Below, one piece after another: positions 36,386 through 45,457 of a DNA stretch of 64,000 nucleotides; the first letter of the stretch is position 1; the number at the start of each line of letters is the position of its first letter. The stretch lies in assembly GCF_003665065.1 (NCBI RefSeq), contig NZ_RCHR01000007.1:113179-177178 (forward strand), written 5' to 3'. The stretch comes from Oceanobacillus piezotolerans (GTDB lineage: Bacteria; Bacillota; Bacilli; Bacillales; Amphibacillaceae). The position numbers and the translations under genes were made by a program. The notes beneath the pieces were generated by a model. That model worked only from the letters and a program-made list of their open reading frames with translations. It had not been told where the DNA came from and ran no database searches.

Positions 36386-37984
36386 CTATAATATATCCAT
36401 TCCCATTTGAATATCCATCAGTGTAATTTCATTGTTTTGTTTTAAGGCACTTTTCAATAATTGTTCAAACTCGTTCAATTGTTTGGGTCTAACACCTTTT
36501 ATTCCAAAGCTTTCAGCGAGCCGCACAAAGTCAGGGTTCCCAAATGCCGTACCAAAGCTATTATTGAATTTCTCTTGCATCATTTGTTCCTCTAATTTTA
36601 ACGCTGAATCATTTAAGACAATCATGATAAAGGACAGGCCAAATCGTTTGGCAGTCTCTAATTCGGAAATATTCATTAAAGCCCCGCCGTCCCCCGTAAT
36701 ACAAATAATTGGATCGTCAGGGCAAGCTAATTTAGCACCAATAGACCCGGGTAACGCAATACCCATTGAGGCCAATCCATTCGAAATGATGACTCGACCT
36801 GCCTGTTTTGATTGATAGGTACGAGCAATTGAGAGCTTGTGGGCACCCACATCAGAAATCACGATAGTTTTTTCAGTAGCATTTTCTTCAATAACCGTTA
36901 AGATATTCTCCATAGTAAGTGAGAGATTTCCTTTCACCTCTAAATCAATTTGATAAGCTGTCTTAATTCGCTCCTTAAGATTTCCAATTGGAACCCATGG
37001 TTTAGATGGTATCTCCAGTTCATTAAGTTTCTGGAAAACCTCCTTTAAATCACCAACTAATTCGCCGTTCACAGGGTAATATTCGTCCATTTCAGCTGGA
37101 AGTGTATCAATATGTAAAATGGGGTGCATCCTTTTATTCCAATCCTTAGGCGGACTTTCAACAAAATCATAACCAACCACAATTAATAAATCAGATTGCT
37201 CTATGACTGGTATTACCTCATCCTTCTTTTTAAAACCAAATGTAAAATAATTTAGTGGATGGTTCTTGGGCAAAACTCCTTTTGCCATAAAACTATGGAC
37301 AACAGGTGCTTGCAGGTTATCTACAAAAGTCAGGAGCTCATGTATAGCTTTTTGCCTGATTACCCCATTTCCCACTATGACAACTGGCTTTTGGCTCCTG
37401 TATATTAATGTACGAGCATCCTCTATAGCTTGTGAAATTGGAGAACTCTTCGGAATAGGCGATACTGATAATGGGCGGGCTGGAGCCATCTGTGATGCTA
37501 TGTTTTCAGGTAATTCAATTAAAACAGCACCTGGTTTTTCCAATTGTGCTAATCTAAATGCCTTACGAATGATGTTTGGTATGGTTTGTGAATCTTTAAT
37601 TTGAACGCTCCACTTGGTAGCAGGTTCAAATATTTTAACGATATCTAAATATTGATGAGATTCTTGATGTTGCCTTTCAAAGCTTGCCTGTCCTGTAATG
37701 GCTACAACCGGAGAATGGTCCAGATTTGCACTAGATATTCCGGTCAGAAGATTTGTCGCGCCAGGTCCTAAAGTTGCTAAACAAACTCCTACCCTATTTG
37801 TTAGTCTAGCATAAACATCTGCCATGAAAGCTGCTCCTTGTTCATGACGAACATTTATGAACTGAATTTTTTTAGACCTAGACAATGAATCAATTAAGTC
37901 AAGGGTCTCCTTACCCATGATTCCAAAAATATATTCAATCCCCTCATTTTCTAAGCACTGAACAAGTAAATCTGTTGCTTTCAT
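36386..37984 (-). CDS. Thiamine-diphosphate enzyme, acetolactate-synthase-like
   Basis: A 532-residue ThDP enzyme: N-terminal pyrimidine-binding domain with catalytic Glu48 in RHEQGAAFMADVYAR, central Rossmann-like domain (about 185-310), C-terminal PP-binding domain with the GDGGALMNISELETAKRF motif ending in ND. Closest in feel to acetolactate synthase large subunits or AlsS, but no small subunit or acetolactate decarboxylase is adjacent, so another decarboxylase/carboligase of this superfamily is possible. Start ATG 37984, with GAGGAG upstream on the minus strand. Confidence 0.82.
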   Translation of the reverse strand: MKATDLLVQCLENEGIEYIFGIMGKETLDLIDSLSRSKKIQFINVRHEQGAAFMADVYARLTNRVGVCLATLGPGATNLLTGISSANLDHSPVVAITGQASFERQHQESHQYLDIVKIFEPATKWSVQIKDSQTIPNIIRKAFRLAQLEKPGAVLIELPENIASQMAPARPLSVSPIPKSSPISQAIEDARTLIYRSQKPVVIVGNGVIRQKAIHELLTFVDNLQAPVVHSFMAKGVLPKNHPLNYFTFGFKKKDEVIPVIEQSDLLIVVGYDFVESPPKDWNKRMHPILHIDTLPAEMDEYYPVNGELVGDLKEVFQKLNELEIPSKPWVPIGNLKERIKTAYQIDLEVKGNLSLTMENILTVIEENATEKTIVISDVGAHKLSIARTYQSKQAGRVIISNGLASMGIALPGSIGAKLACPDDPIICITGDGGALMNISELETAKRFGLSFIMIVLNDSALKLEEQMMQEKFNNSFGTAFGNPDFVRLAESFGIKGVRPKQLNEFEQLLKSALKQNNEITLMDIQMGMDIL

Positions 37985-38195
37985 AATAGTTCGCTCCTCT
38001 ACAGACTTTATTTCACCTATTTTCCCCCTAAAATTATAAACAAACCGCCTATATTTATTGTTTTGGAATCAACAGATTTATTCTCTTGCCTTTCATATTA
38101 CAACTTTCCTCTGCCTCAATCTCAAATAGCCCTCCCAACACAAGCAAAACTGCTCTCCACATGGTAAAATAAAAAAATGATTGGAGGCGAAAACA

Positions 38196-39203
38196 TTGGT
38201 TACTATAAAAAACATCGCCGAGATGGCAAAAGTCTCAAGAACTACCGTTTCCCGTGTCCTTAATAATTCGGGCTATGTAAGTGAAGATGTCCGAAAACGG
38301 GTCGAAAAAGTTATCGAAGAAACAGGATACATACCGAGTCATTATGCAAAATCGCTAAGAACTAAGAAAACAAAAATCGTTGGCGTTATTTTACCAACAA
38401 TACAGACAGAGACGTCAAGCCGTATCGTAACGGGTATTGGGAAAGAAATATCCCAGCATGGCTATGAAATTCTGCTAGCGAACACGAACTTGAACCAGGA
38501 AAAGGAAATAGAATATCTCGAATTGTTAAAAGAGCGCAGAGTCGATGGAATTATTTTAATTGCTACCAATACAGAACCTGCTCTTGTAGAAAAAATAAAA
38601 GAAATGAATATTCCGCTTGTGATGATTGGACAGGAGGCTAATGGGATTATGTCGGTCACATTTGACGACTATCATGCTGCACGGGAATTGACTCGTACCT
38701 TTATTAAAAAAGGGCATGAGGACATTGCCTTTATTGGTGTAGACGAAACGGATCGGGCGGTAGGTTATCGGCGGAAAAAGGGCTTCTTAGATGAAATGGC
38801 TGCCCATGAAATAAATGTAAATGAGGAATGGATCCAGAAGGCCATTTTTGATATTGATTCAGGATACGATACCATGGAAAAAATTCTGTCCAAAACTGGT
38901 GCAATTTCAAAAAGGTCAGCCCCTACAGCAGTTATTGCAGTAACAGACAGGCTGGCTATAGGTGCGATCAATTATATGAAAAAACAGGGCATTCGCATCC
39001 CGGAAGATGTTGCAATTGCCGGCTTTGGCGCATCGGAAATCACACGCTATCTAGATCCACCGCTTACAACAGTAGATTATCATAATGAAAAAGCAGGCGA
39101 GGAAGCAGCAAGACAGCTGTTTAATCGAATGCAAGCACAGACACAAGAAGGTACAGAAAAAGTGGTACTGAACTATAGACTTGTTTTGAGAAAGAGTTTA
39201 TAA
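38196..39203 (+). CDS. scrR: LacI-family repressor of sucrose genes (ScrR-like)
   Basis: A 335-residue LacI-family protein: HTH and hinge (VTIKNIAEMAKVSRTTVSRV, LNNSGYVSEDVRKRV) and a periplasmic-binding-protein-like sugar domain (about 60-330). The start is taken at TTG 38196, since GGAGG (38183-38187) lies 8 nt upstream; an earlier in-frame TTG at 38181 overlaps that ribosome site. Four palindromes of the form GGAATCGATTCC/GAAATCGATTTC lie immediately downstream before the sucrose genes. It is predicted to repress the sucrose operon and itself; the inducer is unknown. Confidence 0.87.
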   Translation: MVTIKNIAEMAKVSRTTVSRVLNNSGYVSEDVRKRVEKVIEETGYIPSHYAKSLRTKKTKIVGVILPTIQTETSSRIVTGIGKEISQHGYEILLANTNLNQEKEIEYLELLKERRVDGIILIATNTEPALVEKIKEMNIPLVMIGQEANGIMSVTFDDYHAARELTRTFIKKGHEDIAFIGVDETDRAVGYRRKKGFLDEMAAHEINVNEEWIQKAIFDIDSGYDTMEKILSKTGAISKRSAPTAVIAVTDRLAIGAINYMKKQGIRIPEDVAIAGFGASEITRYLDPPLTTVDYHNEKAGEEAARQLFNRMQAQTQEGTEKVVLNYRLVLRKSL

Positions 39204-39208
39204 TATAC

Positions 39209-39224
39209 ATGAAATCGATTTCAT
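39209..39224 (+). promoter_or_regulatory. scr operator O1 (variant palindrome)
   Basis: Perfect 16-bp palindrome ATGAAATCGATTTCAT, 5 nt after the scrR stop. A weak promoter (TTTAAT 39232, TATAAT 39255-39260) follows it. Same CGAT centre as the three others. Confidence 0.6.
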
Positions 39225-39376
39225 ATATCAATTTAATCTTTAATCTATTGATTCTATAATGCGTCACCATTTATAATGGAACAGTAGTGGAAGCTTCTAT
39301 CCACTAGGAGCATCTTTACCATGTGCTTTAGGGGAAGAATGTTCAATGTGGAAAGTTCCATTTATCATTCATTTTA

Positions 39377-39396
39377 ATGTGGAATCGATTCCACAT
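39377..39396 (+). promoter_or_regulatory. scr operator O2
   Basis: Perfect 20-bp palindrome ATGTGGAATCGATTCCACAT, LacI-type with a central CG. Confidence 0.75.
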
Positions 39397-39473
39397 AGCT
39401 TTCAGCATGTACAGGTATGTACAAAAATGAATGATATTTTAATAGTTTTCATATACATTTTAATATCAGCTGC

Positions 39474-39485
39474 GGAATCGATTCC
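39474..39485 (+). promoter_or_regulatory. scr operator O3 (core only)
   Basis: GGAATCGATTCC core palindrome with only partly matching arms. Confidence 0.6.
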
Positions 39486-39562
39486 ATGATTGCTATAAGC
39501 AGTACAGTGAAAATGGTACAAGAGGAATTTTCGAGTCGAAGTTCCAATGCTAAATGAACTCA

Positions 39563-39582
39563 GTGTGGAATCGATTCCACAC
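39563..39582 (+). promoter_or_regulatory. scr operator O4
   Basis: Perfect 20-bp palindrome GTGTGGAATCGATTCCACAC, 22 nt before the EIIBC start. Its position inside any longer reading of the scrA frame (from ATG 39554) supports the downstream TTG start. Confidence 0.75.
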
Positions 39583-39604
39583 GTGTGAAAAAGGGGCGAG
39601 AAAG

Positions 39605-41044
39605 TTGACGGATACAAAACAAAAGAAAAGCAACAAGCAAATTGTCGAGGAGTTATTGGATGCAATAGGGGGAAAGGAAAACGTCGCATCTGTTACCCAC
39701 TGTGCAACAAGGCTAAGATTTATCATCAATGATGAAGAGAAAATTGATAAGGAACATGTGGAAGAAATTGATAAGGTCAAAGGAGCTTTCTTTCATTCGG
39801 GCCAATATCAGGTTATTTTCGGAACAGGAACAGTTAACCAAATGTATGAAGAGGCTGAAAAACTTGGCCTTAATGCCGTAACGAAATCGGAACAAAGTAC
39901 TGCAGCTGCAAGGAAACAAGGACGCTTGCAGGCGGCAATCCGCACATTCGGTGACGTCTTCGTACCTATTATTCCCGTACTGGTGGCAACAGGTTTATTC
40001 ATGGGGCTTCGTGGTCTCCTCATGCAGGAAAATATCTTAGCTTTATTTGGCATGACACCTGATGATGTGTCACAGAACTTTATACTATATACCCAAGTAT
40101 TAACAGATACTGCATTCGCTTTCTTACCAGCACTTGTGGCATGGTCTGCGTTCAGGGTGTTTGGCGGAAGTCCGATTATTGGTGTGGTGTTGGGATTAAT
40201 GCTAGTAAACCCTGCCTTGCCAAATGCATATGAAGTAGCCAGTCAGACAGTTGAACCATTGATGTTCTTTGGGTTTATTCCTGTTGTAGGTTATCAGGGT
40301 TCTGTGCTTCCCGCCTTTATCGCAGGTTTTATCGGTGCAAAGGTGGAACGCTGGGTTCGTAAAAAGACACCAGAAGTATTGGATTTACTTGTCACACCAT
40401 TTTTAACCCTATTAATTATGAGTATGTTGTCTCTATTCCTGATTGGTCCTGTTTTCCATTCAGTCGAAACGGTATTGCTTGATGCAGTGGTAGCGGTTCT
40501 TGGGTTGCCTTTGGGAATTTCAGGGATTATTCTCGGTGGACTGAACCAGCTTATTGTAGTAACTGGAGTACACCATGTCTTTAACTTCCTTGAAATCCAA
40601 CTGCTTGAGAACTTCGGCAATAACCCGTATAACGCGATTGTAACCTGTGCGGTTGCAGCACAAGGTGGTGCGACATTAGCTGTTGCATTGAAAACAAAAT
40701 CTGGTAAGTTGAAAGCTTTGGCATTCCCTTCCTCTCTTTCGGCCTTTTTAGGAATTTCAGAACCTGCTATTTTCGGGGTGACACTACGCTATTTCAAGCC
40801 ATTCCTTATGGCACTGATTGGCGGAGCCGTTGGTGGTTTCTTGTCTTCCATTATGGGGTTAGCCGGAACTGGCATGGCCGTAACCGTTATACCGGGTATG
40901 CTTCTATATCTTGATGGACAACTAGTCCAGTATATTATCGCCAATGGAGTCGCTGTTGCAATAGCATTTATCTTAACCTGGTTCTTTGGATTTAGCGATA
41001 AGATGCTTAAAGAAGTAAAGCAGCCAGATACACAAACGAAATAG
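39605..41044 (+). CDS. scrA: Sucrose-type PTS permease EIIBC
   Basis: A 479-residue PTS transporter of the glucose/sucrose superfamily. The N-terminal EIIB domain (about 1-90) has the phosphorylated Cys33 in VTHCATRLRF, and a membrane EIIC domain (about 105-470) follows. No EIIA domain is fused; a separate EIIA gene is downstream. It takes up sucrose and phosphorylates it to sucrose-6-phosphate. The start is set at TTG 39605, 8 nt after AAGGGGCG; an upstream in-frame ATG (39554) would overlap operator O4. Substrate is inferred from the adjacent hydrolase and fructokinase. Confidence 0.88.
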   Translation: MTDTKQKKSNKQIVEELLDAIGGKENVASVTHCATRLRFIINDEEKIDKEHVEEIDKVKGAFFHSGQYQVIFGTGTVNQMYEEAEKLGLNAVTKSEQSTAAARKQGRLQAAIRTFGDVFVPIIPVLVATGLFMGLRGLLMQENILALFGMTPDDVSQNFILYTQVLTDTAFAFLPALVAWSAFRVFGGSPIIGVVLGLMLVNPALPNAYEVASQTVEPLMFFGFIPVVGYQGSVLPAFIAGFIGAKVERWVRKKTPEVLDLLVTPFLTLLIMSMLSLFLIGPVFHSVETVLLDAVVAVLGLPLGISGIILGGLNQLIVVTGVHHVFNFLEIQLLENFGNNPYNAIVTCAVAAQGGATLAVALKTKSGKLKALAFPSSLSAFLGISEPAIFGVTLRYFKPFLMALIGGAVGGFLSSIMGLAGTGMAVTVIPGMLLYLDGQLVQYIIANGVAVAIAFILTWFFGFSDKMLKEVKQPDTQTK

Positions 41045-41054
41045 GAGAATTGAA

Positions 41055-42512
41055 ATGAGTATATCAAAAGAAATTATTTTAAAAGCAAATCAGCATGTAA
41101 AAACGCATCAATCCTTGGTAGGAAGTGATCCATATCGCCTCCATTACCATTTGATGCCGACAGTCGGGTTGTTGAATGATCCAAATGGATTCGTTTTTTA
41201 TAAAGGACAATATCACGTTTTCTATCAATGGAATCCATTTGTGACTGCCCATGGACCTAAGTTTTGGGGGCATTATGTTTCAACAGACCTTGTTCATTGG
41301 AAAGAAGCCCCTGCTGCTATCGCACCTGGGGACTGGTACGACAAAGATGGCTGTTACTCAGGCAGTGCGGCTGTTTTAGGAGATACCTTGTATTTGTTTT
41401 ACACCGGCAATGTAAAGGATGAAGAAGGCAACCGTGAATCCTATCAATGCCTGGCAGTATCCAATGACGGGATTCATTTTGAAAAGAAAGGTCCAATCAT
41501 CCATGTACCAGAGGGGTATACCGCTCATTTCCGTGATCCCAAGGTGTTTTTGAAAGATGAAAAATGGTATATGGTACTTGGAGCACAAACGATAGAAGAG
41601 GCAGGCGTAGCGGTTCTATATTCGTCCCCAGATTTAGAGGAATGGACCTTCATGGGTACAATGGCAGGCAGCGGTTATCATGGTCTTGGTGACCTTGGCT
41701 ACATGTGGGAGTGTCCGGATTTGGTTGAACTCGGTGGGACAGACATTCTGCTAGTCTGTCCACAGGGAATGGAGCCAGAAGGGTTCCAGTATCAAAATAT
41801 GTTTCAATCTGGCTATATTGCAGGAAAAGTCGACTATATAGCGGGTGAATTTGCTCATGGCCCATTTGTAGAAATGGACCGCGGATTTGATTTTTACGCA
41901 CCCCAAACGATGGAGGACCCGAATGGAAGAAGGCTTCTGTTTGGCTGGATGGGAAACGCGGTAGAAAGTGACGTTCAGCAGCCGACTACTGCGTTCAATT
42001 GGATTCACGCACTTACCCTTCCACGTGAATTACGGTGGGAAAATGGAAAACTGCTTCAAACACCAGTAGAAGAGCTGAAATTACTTCGTGGCCAAGAAAC
42101 GCTGTACAAAAATGTAAATCTAGATGATGATGAGCAATTAAGATTTCATGGGCAAGTGTTCGAAATGGAAATGTCCATTGATCGAATGGAAGGGCCAAAA
42201 GGGGTAACCCTTACTATTCAAATTGGGGAATCGAAACTGATTTACAACCAACGTGAAGGTGTTTTTACATTTGAACGAAAAAGCTATTACATGCCTAATC
42301 AGGAATCAAGGCATTGTTATCTGCAGGAGTTAAAGAAAATTCGTCTTTTTAAAGATACGTCTTCCATTGAAATATTCCTGAACGACGGGGAGGAAGTATT
42401 CACATCCCGCGTATTTGATGATTTTCTAATGGATGAGGTCGTCTTTGAGACATCAGGCGAGGTCACTATGAATCTGCAAAAATGGGATTTAAATCGCGTT
42501 ACTTCGTATTAA
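41055..42512 (+). CDS. scrB: Sucrose-6-phosphate hydrolase (GH32)
   Basis: A 485-residue GH32 enzyme. Its motifs are readable: the nucleophile block LLNDPNGF (Asp), the FRDPKV transition-state motif and the acid/base block WECPDL. It has an N-terminal five-bladed propeller (about 30-330) and a C-terminal beta-sandwich. It hydrolyses sucrose-6-phosphate to glucose-6-phosphate and fructose in the cytosol (no signal peptide). It starts 10 nt after scrA with AGGAG before ATG 41055, in one operon with the transporter. Confidence 0.93.
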   Translation: MSISKEIILKANQHVKTHQSLVGSDPYRLHYHLMPTVGLLNDPNGFVFYKGQYHVFYQWNPFVTAHGPKFWGHYVSTDLVHWKEAPAAIAPGDWYDKDGCYSGSAAVLGDTLYLFYTGNVKDEEGNRESYQCLAVSNDGIHFEKKGPIIHVPEGYTAHFRDPKVFLKDEKWYMVLGAQTIEEAGVAVLYSSPDLEEWTFMGTMAGSGYHGLGDLGYMWECPDLVELGGTDILLVCPQGMEPEGFQYQNMFQSGYIAGKVDYIAGEFAHGPFVEMDRGFDFYAPQTMEDPNGRRLLFGWMGNAVESDVQQPTTAFNWIHALTLPRELRWENGKLLQTPVEELKLLRGQETLYKNVNLDDDEQLRFHGQVFEMEMSIDRMEGPKGVTLTIQIGESKLIYNQREGVFTFERKSYYMPNQESRHCYLQELKKIRLFKDTSSIEIFLNDGEEVFTSRVFDDFLMDEVVFETSGEVTMNLQKWDLNRVTSY

Positions 42513-42532
42513 ATTTAGAAAGGAGAAAGAAC

Positions 42533-43027
42533 ATGCTTAAAGATCTGTTTAAGAAAAAGGAAGAAGTAAAGAATATTACGCTTGTTGCTCCAGTCAGCGG
42601 GGAATTAGTCAGCTTGGAAAAGGTTCCCGACCCCGTTTTTGCGGAAAAAATGATGGGGGATGGCGTAGCTATAGAGCCGGAAAATGGCGACATTGTCTCT
42701 CCTGTCGATGGGAAAATTGTTCAGTTGTTTCCAACCAAGCACGCAATCGGCATTCAAGCAGAGAATGGTGCAGAAATTTTGCTTCACATTGGACTAGATA
42801 CGGTAAACCTAAATGGGGAAGGGTTTACTGCCCATGTGGAAGAAGGCAAGAAAGTGAAGCAAGGGGACTCACTATTGAGTGTTGATTTGGATGTCATTCG
42901 TGAAAAAGCAACAGGAACGATTATCCCAATTATTATCACGAACAGTGATGCGATGAGTTCCATTAAAACCAAAGATGTTAAAGAAGTAACGGCAGGAAAC
43001 GATGAGATATTAATTGTAGAAAAATAG
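42533..43027 (+). CDS. PTS glucose-type EIIA protein
   Basis: A 164-residue stand-alone EIIA-Glc-type domain with the phosphorylatable His85 in ILLHIGLDTV and the second active-site His70 (TKHAIGIQ). It supplies the EIIA function missing from the EIIBC encoded upstream. ATG 42533 is used because AAAGGAGA precedes it; a longer reading from 42482 would overlap the scrB end. It could also serve other PTS permeases. Confidence 0.92.
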   Translation: MLKDLFKKKEEVKNITLVAPVSGELVSLEKVPDPVFAEKMMGDGVAIEPENGDIVSPVDGKIVQLFPTKHAIGIQAENGAEILLHIGLDTVNLNGEGFTAHVEEGKKVKQGDSLLSVDLDVIREKATGTIIPIIITNSDAMSSIKTKDVKEVTAGNDEILIVEK

Positions 43028-43046
43028 AAACAAGGGGTGGGGCAGC

Positions 43047-43910
43047 ATGCGGATTGGCGGAATAGAAGCCGGTGGTACGAAATTTGTATGTGCCGTGAGT
43101 GAAAACGATAGCCAAAATATTATAGATAAAGTCAGCTTTCCTACTGGAGATCCTGAAGAAACCTTAGATGAGGTAAAGGATTTTTTCAAAAAGCATCAGA
43201 TTGAAGCGGTAGGCGTTGCTTCGTTTGGCCCTGTTGATTTGAATAAAAAAAGCAAAACATATGGCAGCTTTTTAAATACGCCAAAGGAGAAGTGGAAGGA
43301 CTATCCACTTCTTGACCAATTAAAAACCCTTTTCGATATTCCTGTATTCTTAGATACGGACGTGAATGCAGCCTGTCTTGCGGAGTATAAATATGGTGCG
43401 GGCAAGGGGGCAGATACCTGCCTTTACATTACAGTTGGCACCGGTCTGGGTGCGGGACTGGTGCAGAACGGGGAAATCTACCAGGGAAAGAACCATTCGG
43501 AAATGGGCCATGTCATAATTAAAAAACATCATGATGATCCTTTTAATGGCTGCTGTCCATATCATGGTTCTTGCATTGAAGGTATGGCTTCAGGGCTGGC
43601 GATTGAAAAGCGATATGGAAAGAAAGGCATCGAGTTAACGGAAAATAATCGGGTTTGGGAAATCGAGGCCTATTATCTGGCACAGGCCATTATGAATTAC
43701 TATGTCGTGCTTATTCCTGAGAAAGTCATTTTAGGCGGTGGGGTCCTGAAGCAGGAGAAATTATACCCACTAATTCGCAGCTATTTTACGAAAGAGATGA
43801 ATGGCTATTTGGATGTTGGCTCTGTTGATGAACTGATTGTGGCACCCGAGCTGAATGATGAGCAGGGGGTTATTGGAGCAATGGAATTGATAGGTAGGTC
43901 TTTATCATAA
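43047..43910 (+). CDS. scrK: Fructokinase, ROK family
   Basis: A 287-residue ROK kinase. The phosphate-binding motif GGIEAGGTKFVCAVS is at the N-terminus, TVGTGLGAGLV is in the middle, and the zinc motif region GHVIIKKHHDDPFNGCCPYHGSCIEG contains the ROK Cys/His ligands. It phosphorylates fructose released by the hydrolase to fructose-6-phosphate. Last gene of the operon, 19 nt after the EIIA gene, with a terminator 15 nt downstream. Confidence 0.92.
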   Translation: MRIGGIEAGGTKFVCAVSENDSQNIIDKVSFPTGDPEETLDEVKDFFKKHQIEAVGVASFGPVDLNKKSKTYGSFLNTPKEKWKDYPLLDQLKTLFDIPVFLDTDVNAACLAEYKYGAGKGADTCLYITVGTGLGAGLVQNGEIYQGKNHSEMGHVIIKKHHDDPFNGCCPYHGSCIEGMASGLAIEKRYGKKGIELTENNRVWEIEAYYLAQAIMNYYVVLIPEKVILGGGVLKQEKLYPLIRSYFTKEMNGYLDVGSVDELIVAPELNDEQGVIGAMELIGRSLS

Positions 43911-43924
43911 TGAAATATGGCGTG

Positions 43925-43962
43925 TAGTCCACATCTATTAAGGTGTGGGCTATTTTTGTTTT
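43925..43962 (+). terminator. Terminator of the sucrose operon
   Basis: A 9-bp stem TAGTCCACA (43925-43933) with TGTGGGCTA (43944-43952), one G.T pair, followed by TTTTTGTTTT. Confidence 0.88.
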
Positions 43963-44080
43963 CGAGCATGTTAATCAACAGTGAGGCAATAGGGGAAACT
44001 GCTTGCCTTTTCACGCGGGAGTTTAGTTCCATTTTACCAAGGGAATATTACTATAAAAACAAAAACTGGAGGGACATATT

Positions 44081-44614
44081 TTGGAAACTATAACGATTAG
44101 TGTATTTAAAGTAGAGAGTGAAGCATACGAGGCATTGTCAAAAATGAGAAATCATGCAAGCTACCAGGAAACATTGAAGTTTTCCCAAGTCGCCTTGGTA
44201 AAGAAATCCAATGGCAGCGTTCATTGGAAGGATGGGTTTGACACTGGTGTCGTTACCCAAGATGATACATGGAAAGGAACGCTTATTGGCGGACTTGTAG
44301 GTGTTTTAGGCGGTCCACTTGGTATATTGCTTGGTATGGGTGTCGGAACGCTTGCCGGTGCGGCAAAAGATTCTTATGATGCAAAAGGAGAAGGCAGTGT
44401 TGTGAGGTATGTATCCTCTCGTATGGAGGAAGGGGATGTGGCGATTATTGCTGTTATTGAAGAAGAGAATGAGGTGCTTTTTGATCGGATGTTAGATAAA
44501 TTTGATGTTGTTACTGTCCGTTATAATCCAGAAGCGGTGGAAAAAGAAGTAGAACATGCAAAAGAAGTGGAGAAAAAACTGCAAAAACAGGCCGAAGAAG
44601 AAATGATGAAGTAG
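44081..44614 (+). CDS. DUF1269-like membrane-associated stress protein
   Basis: A 177-residue protein with a ferredoxin-like N-terminal half (TITISVFKVESEAYEALSKM), a glycine-rich membrane-interacting segment (about 66-95, GTLIGGLVGVLGGPLGILLG) and a C-terminal Glu/Lys-rich coiled-coil tail. The plan is that of DUF1269 / general-stress-like proteins, whose function is unknown. It starts at TTG 44081 after GGAGGG. Monocistronic. Confidence 0.72.
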   Translation: METITISVFKVESEAYEALSKMRNHASYQETLKFSQVALVKKSNGSVHWKDGFDTGVVTQDDTWKGTLIGGLVGVLGGPLGILLGMGVGTLAGAAKDSYDAKGEGSVVRYVSSRMEEGDVAIIAVIEEENEVLFDRMLDKFDVVTVRYNPEAVEKEVEHAKEVEKKLQKQAEEEMMK

Positions 44615-44720
44615 AGTTATGTGCAGGTCAAGTGTCAGTCTCCAAATGTACTAGAGTGCTAGAGAAATGGGGACTGGCATTTTCAGCTGCAAATTTCCTC
44701 TTGATAACTGTATGAGTCAA

Positions 44721-45176
44721 TTATCCATGAGAAATATTACGGAAGGTTCCCCAATATTCTTGTCTAGCAAACTGAGGATATGTAGAAATAAAGTGAATAA
44801 TGATAGGAGCTTGCTCTAGAGTAGGCCATTTACGAAATAAAAACCGATCTCCATAACGAATGGCAGTTAATGCTAAAGGTAATTCACGTCTAAATACCTC
44901 ATTGCGTTTTGCTGATTCACTAAGGTTATATTCTCCTTGATCAATATATAAATAAACATGAAAGTATTGGGAGATGCCGTTTGTTTTCCATTCAGCCACT
45001 ACTTCATCTCTCATAGGATTGATTTTCTCCCATGCATAATCCATTCCGATCATTAAAAAAAGATCTCCAGTAAGATCAGAGTGGGTTAGGGTGTAATGTC
45101 TTTGGGGAACAGGTTTTGTTGGTGTGACACCATCTGAATATTCCACAAACAGTTTGTCAGGATTGAATGTACTCAA
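44721..45176 (-). CDS. Staygreen (SGR) family protein
   Basis: A 151-residue protein with the staygreen-domain pattern: FNPDKLFVEYSDGVTPTKPV, PQRHYTLTHSDLTGDLFLMI and YAWEKINPMRDEVVAEW. Plant SGR proteins and some bacterial homologues remove magnesium from chlorophyll a; this bacterium has no photosynthesis genes here, so the natural substrate is unknown. It is a single minus-strand gene. Recognition is from remembered family sequence; the conserved HSD and NPMRDEV blocks make it fairly firm. Confidence 0.8.
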   Translation of the reverse strand: MSTFNPDKLFVEYSDGVTPTKPVPQRHYTLTHSDLTGDLFLMIGMDYAWEKINPMRDEVVAEWKTNGISQYFHVYLYIDQGEYNLSESAKRNEVFRRELPLALTAIRYGDRFLFRKWPTLEQAPIIIHFISTYPQFARQEYWGTFRNISHG

Positions 45177-45260
45177 TCAATCAACTCCAATGTTTTTTAC
45201 TATCATTATGTTAATCTGAGCTCTTTCATTCCTAAACAGTGGAATCTTAAGATAAAACGG

Positions 45261-45292
45261 ACAGCACCCTTTCATTTAATGAAGGGTGCTGT
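45261..45292 (-). terminator. Terminator of the GyrI-like gene (minus strand)
   Basis: ACAGCACCC.TTCAT pairs with ATGAAGGGTGCTGT (45261-45292, one bulge). On the minus strand it is followed by CCGTTTTATC. Confidence 0.65.
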
Positions 45293-45457
45293 TATAAGAA
45301 TATCAAAGGTTTGGAAGCAATGAAGTATTACTGAATTTAATTCATATAACTATTAGTTTTCTGTTCTTTACTTGCTGGTACAGAGGTTTTTGATAGCCCG
45401 TAGCCAGTAGAAATGCTTATATAATCAGTATGACAGGACTTTTCCATCCTCTAACTC

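Noticed and set aside
43925..43962. Possible riboswitch after scrK
   Set aside because: A simple 9-bp stem with T-tract directly after the operon; a plain terminator explains it.
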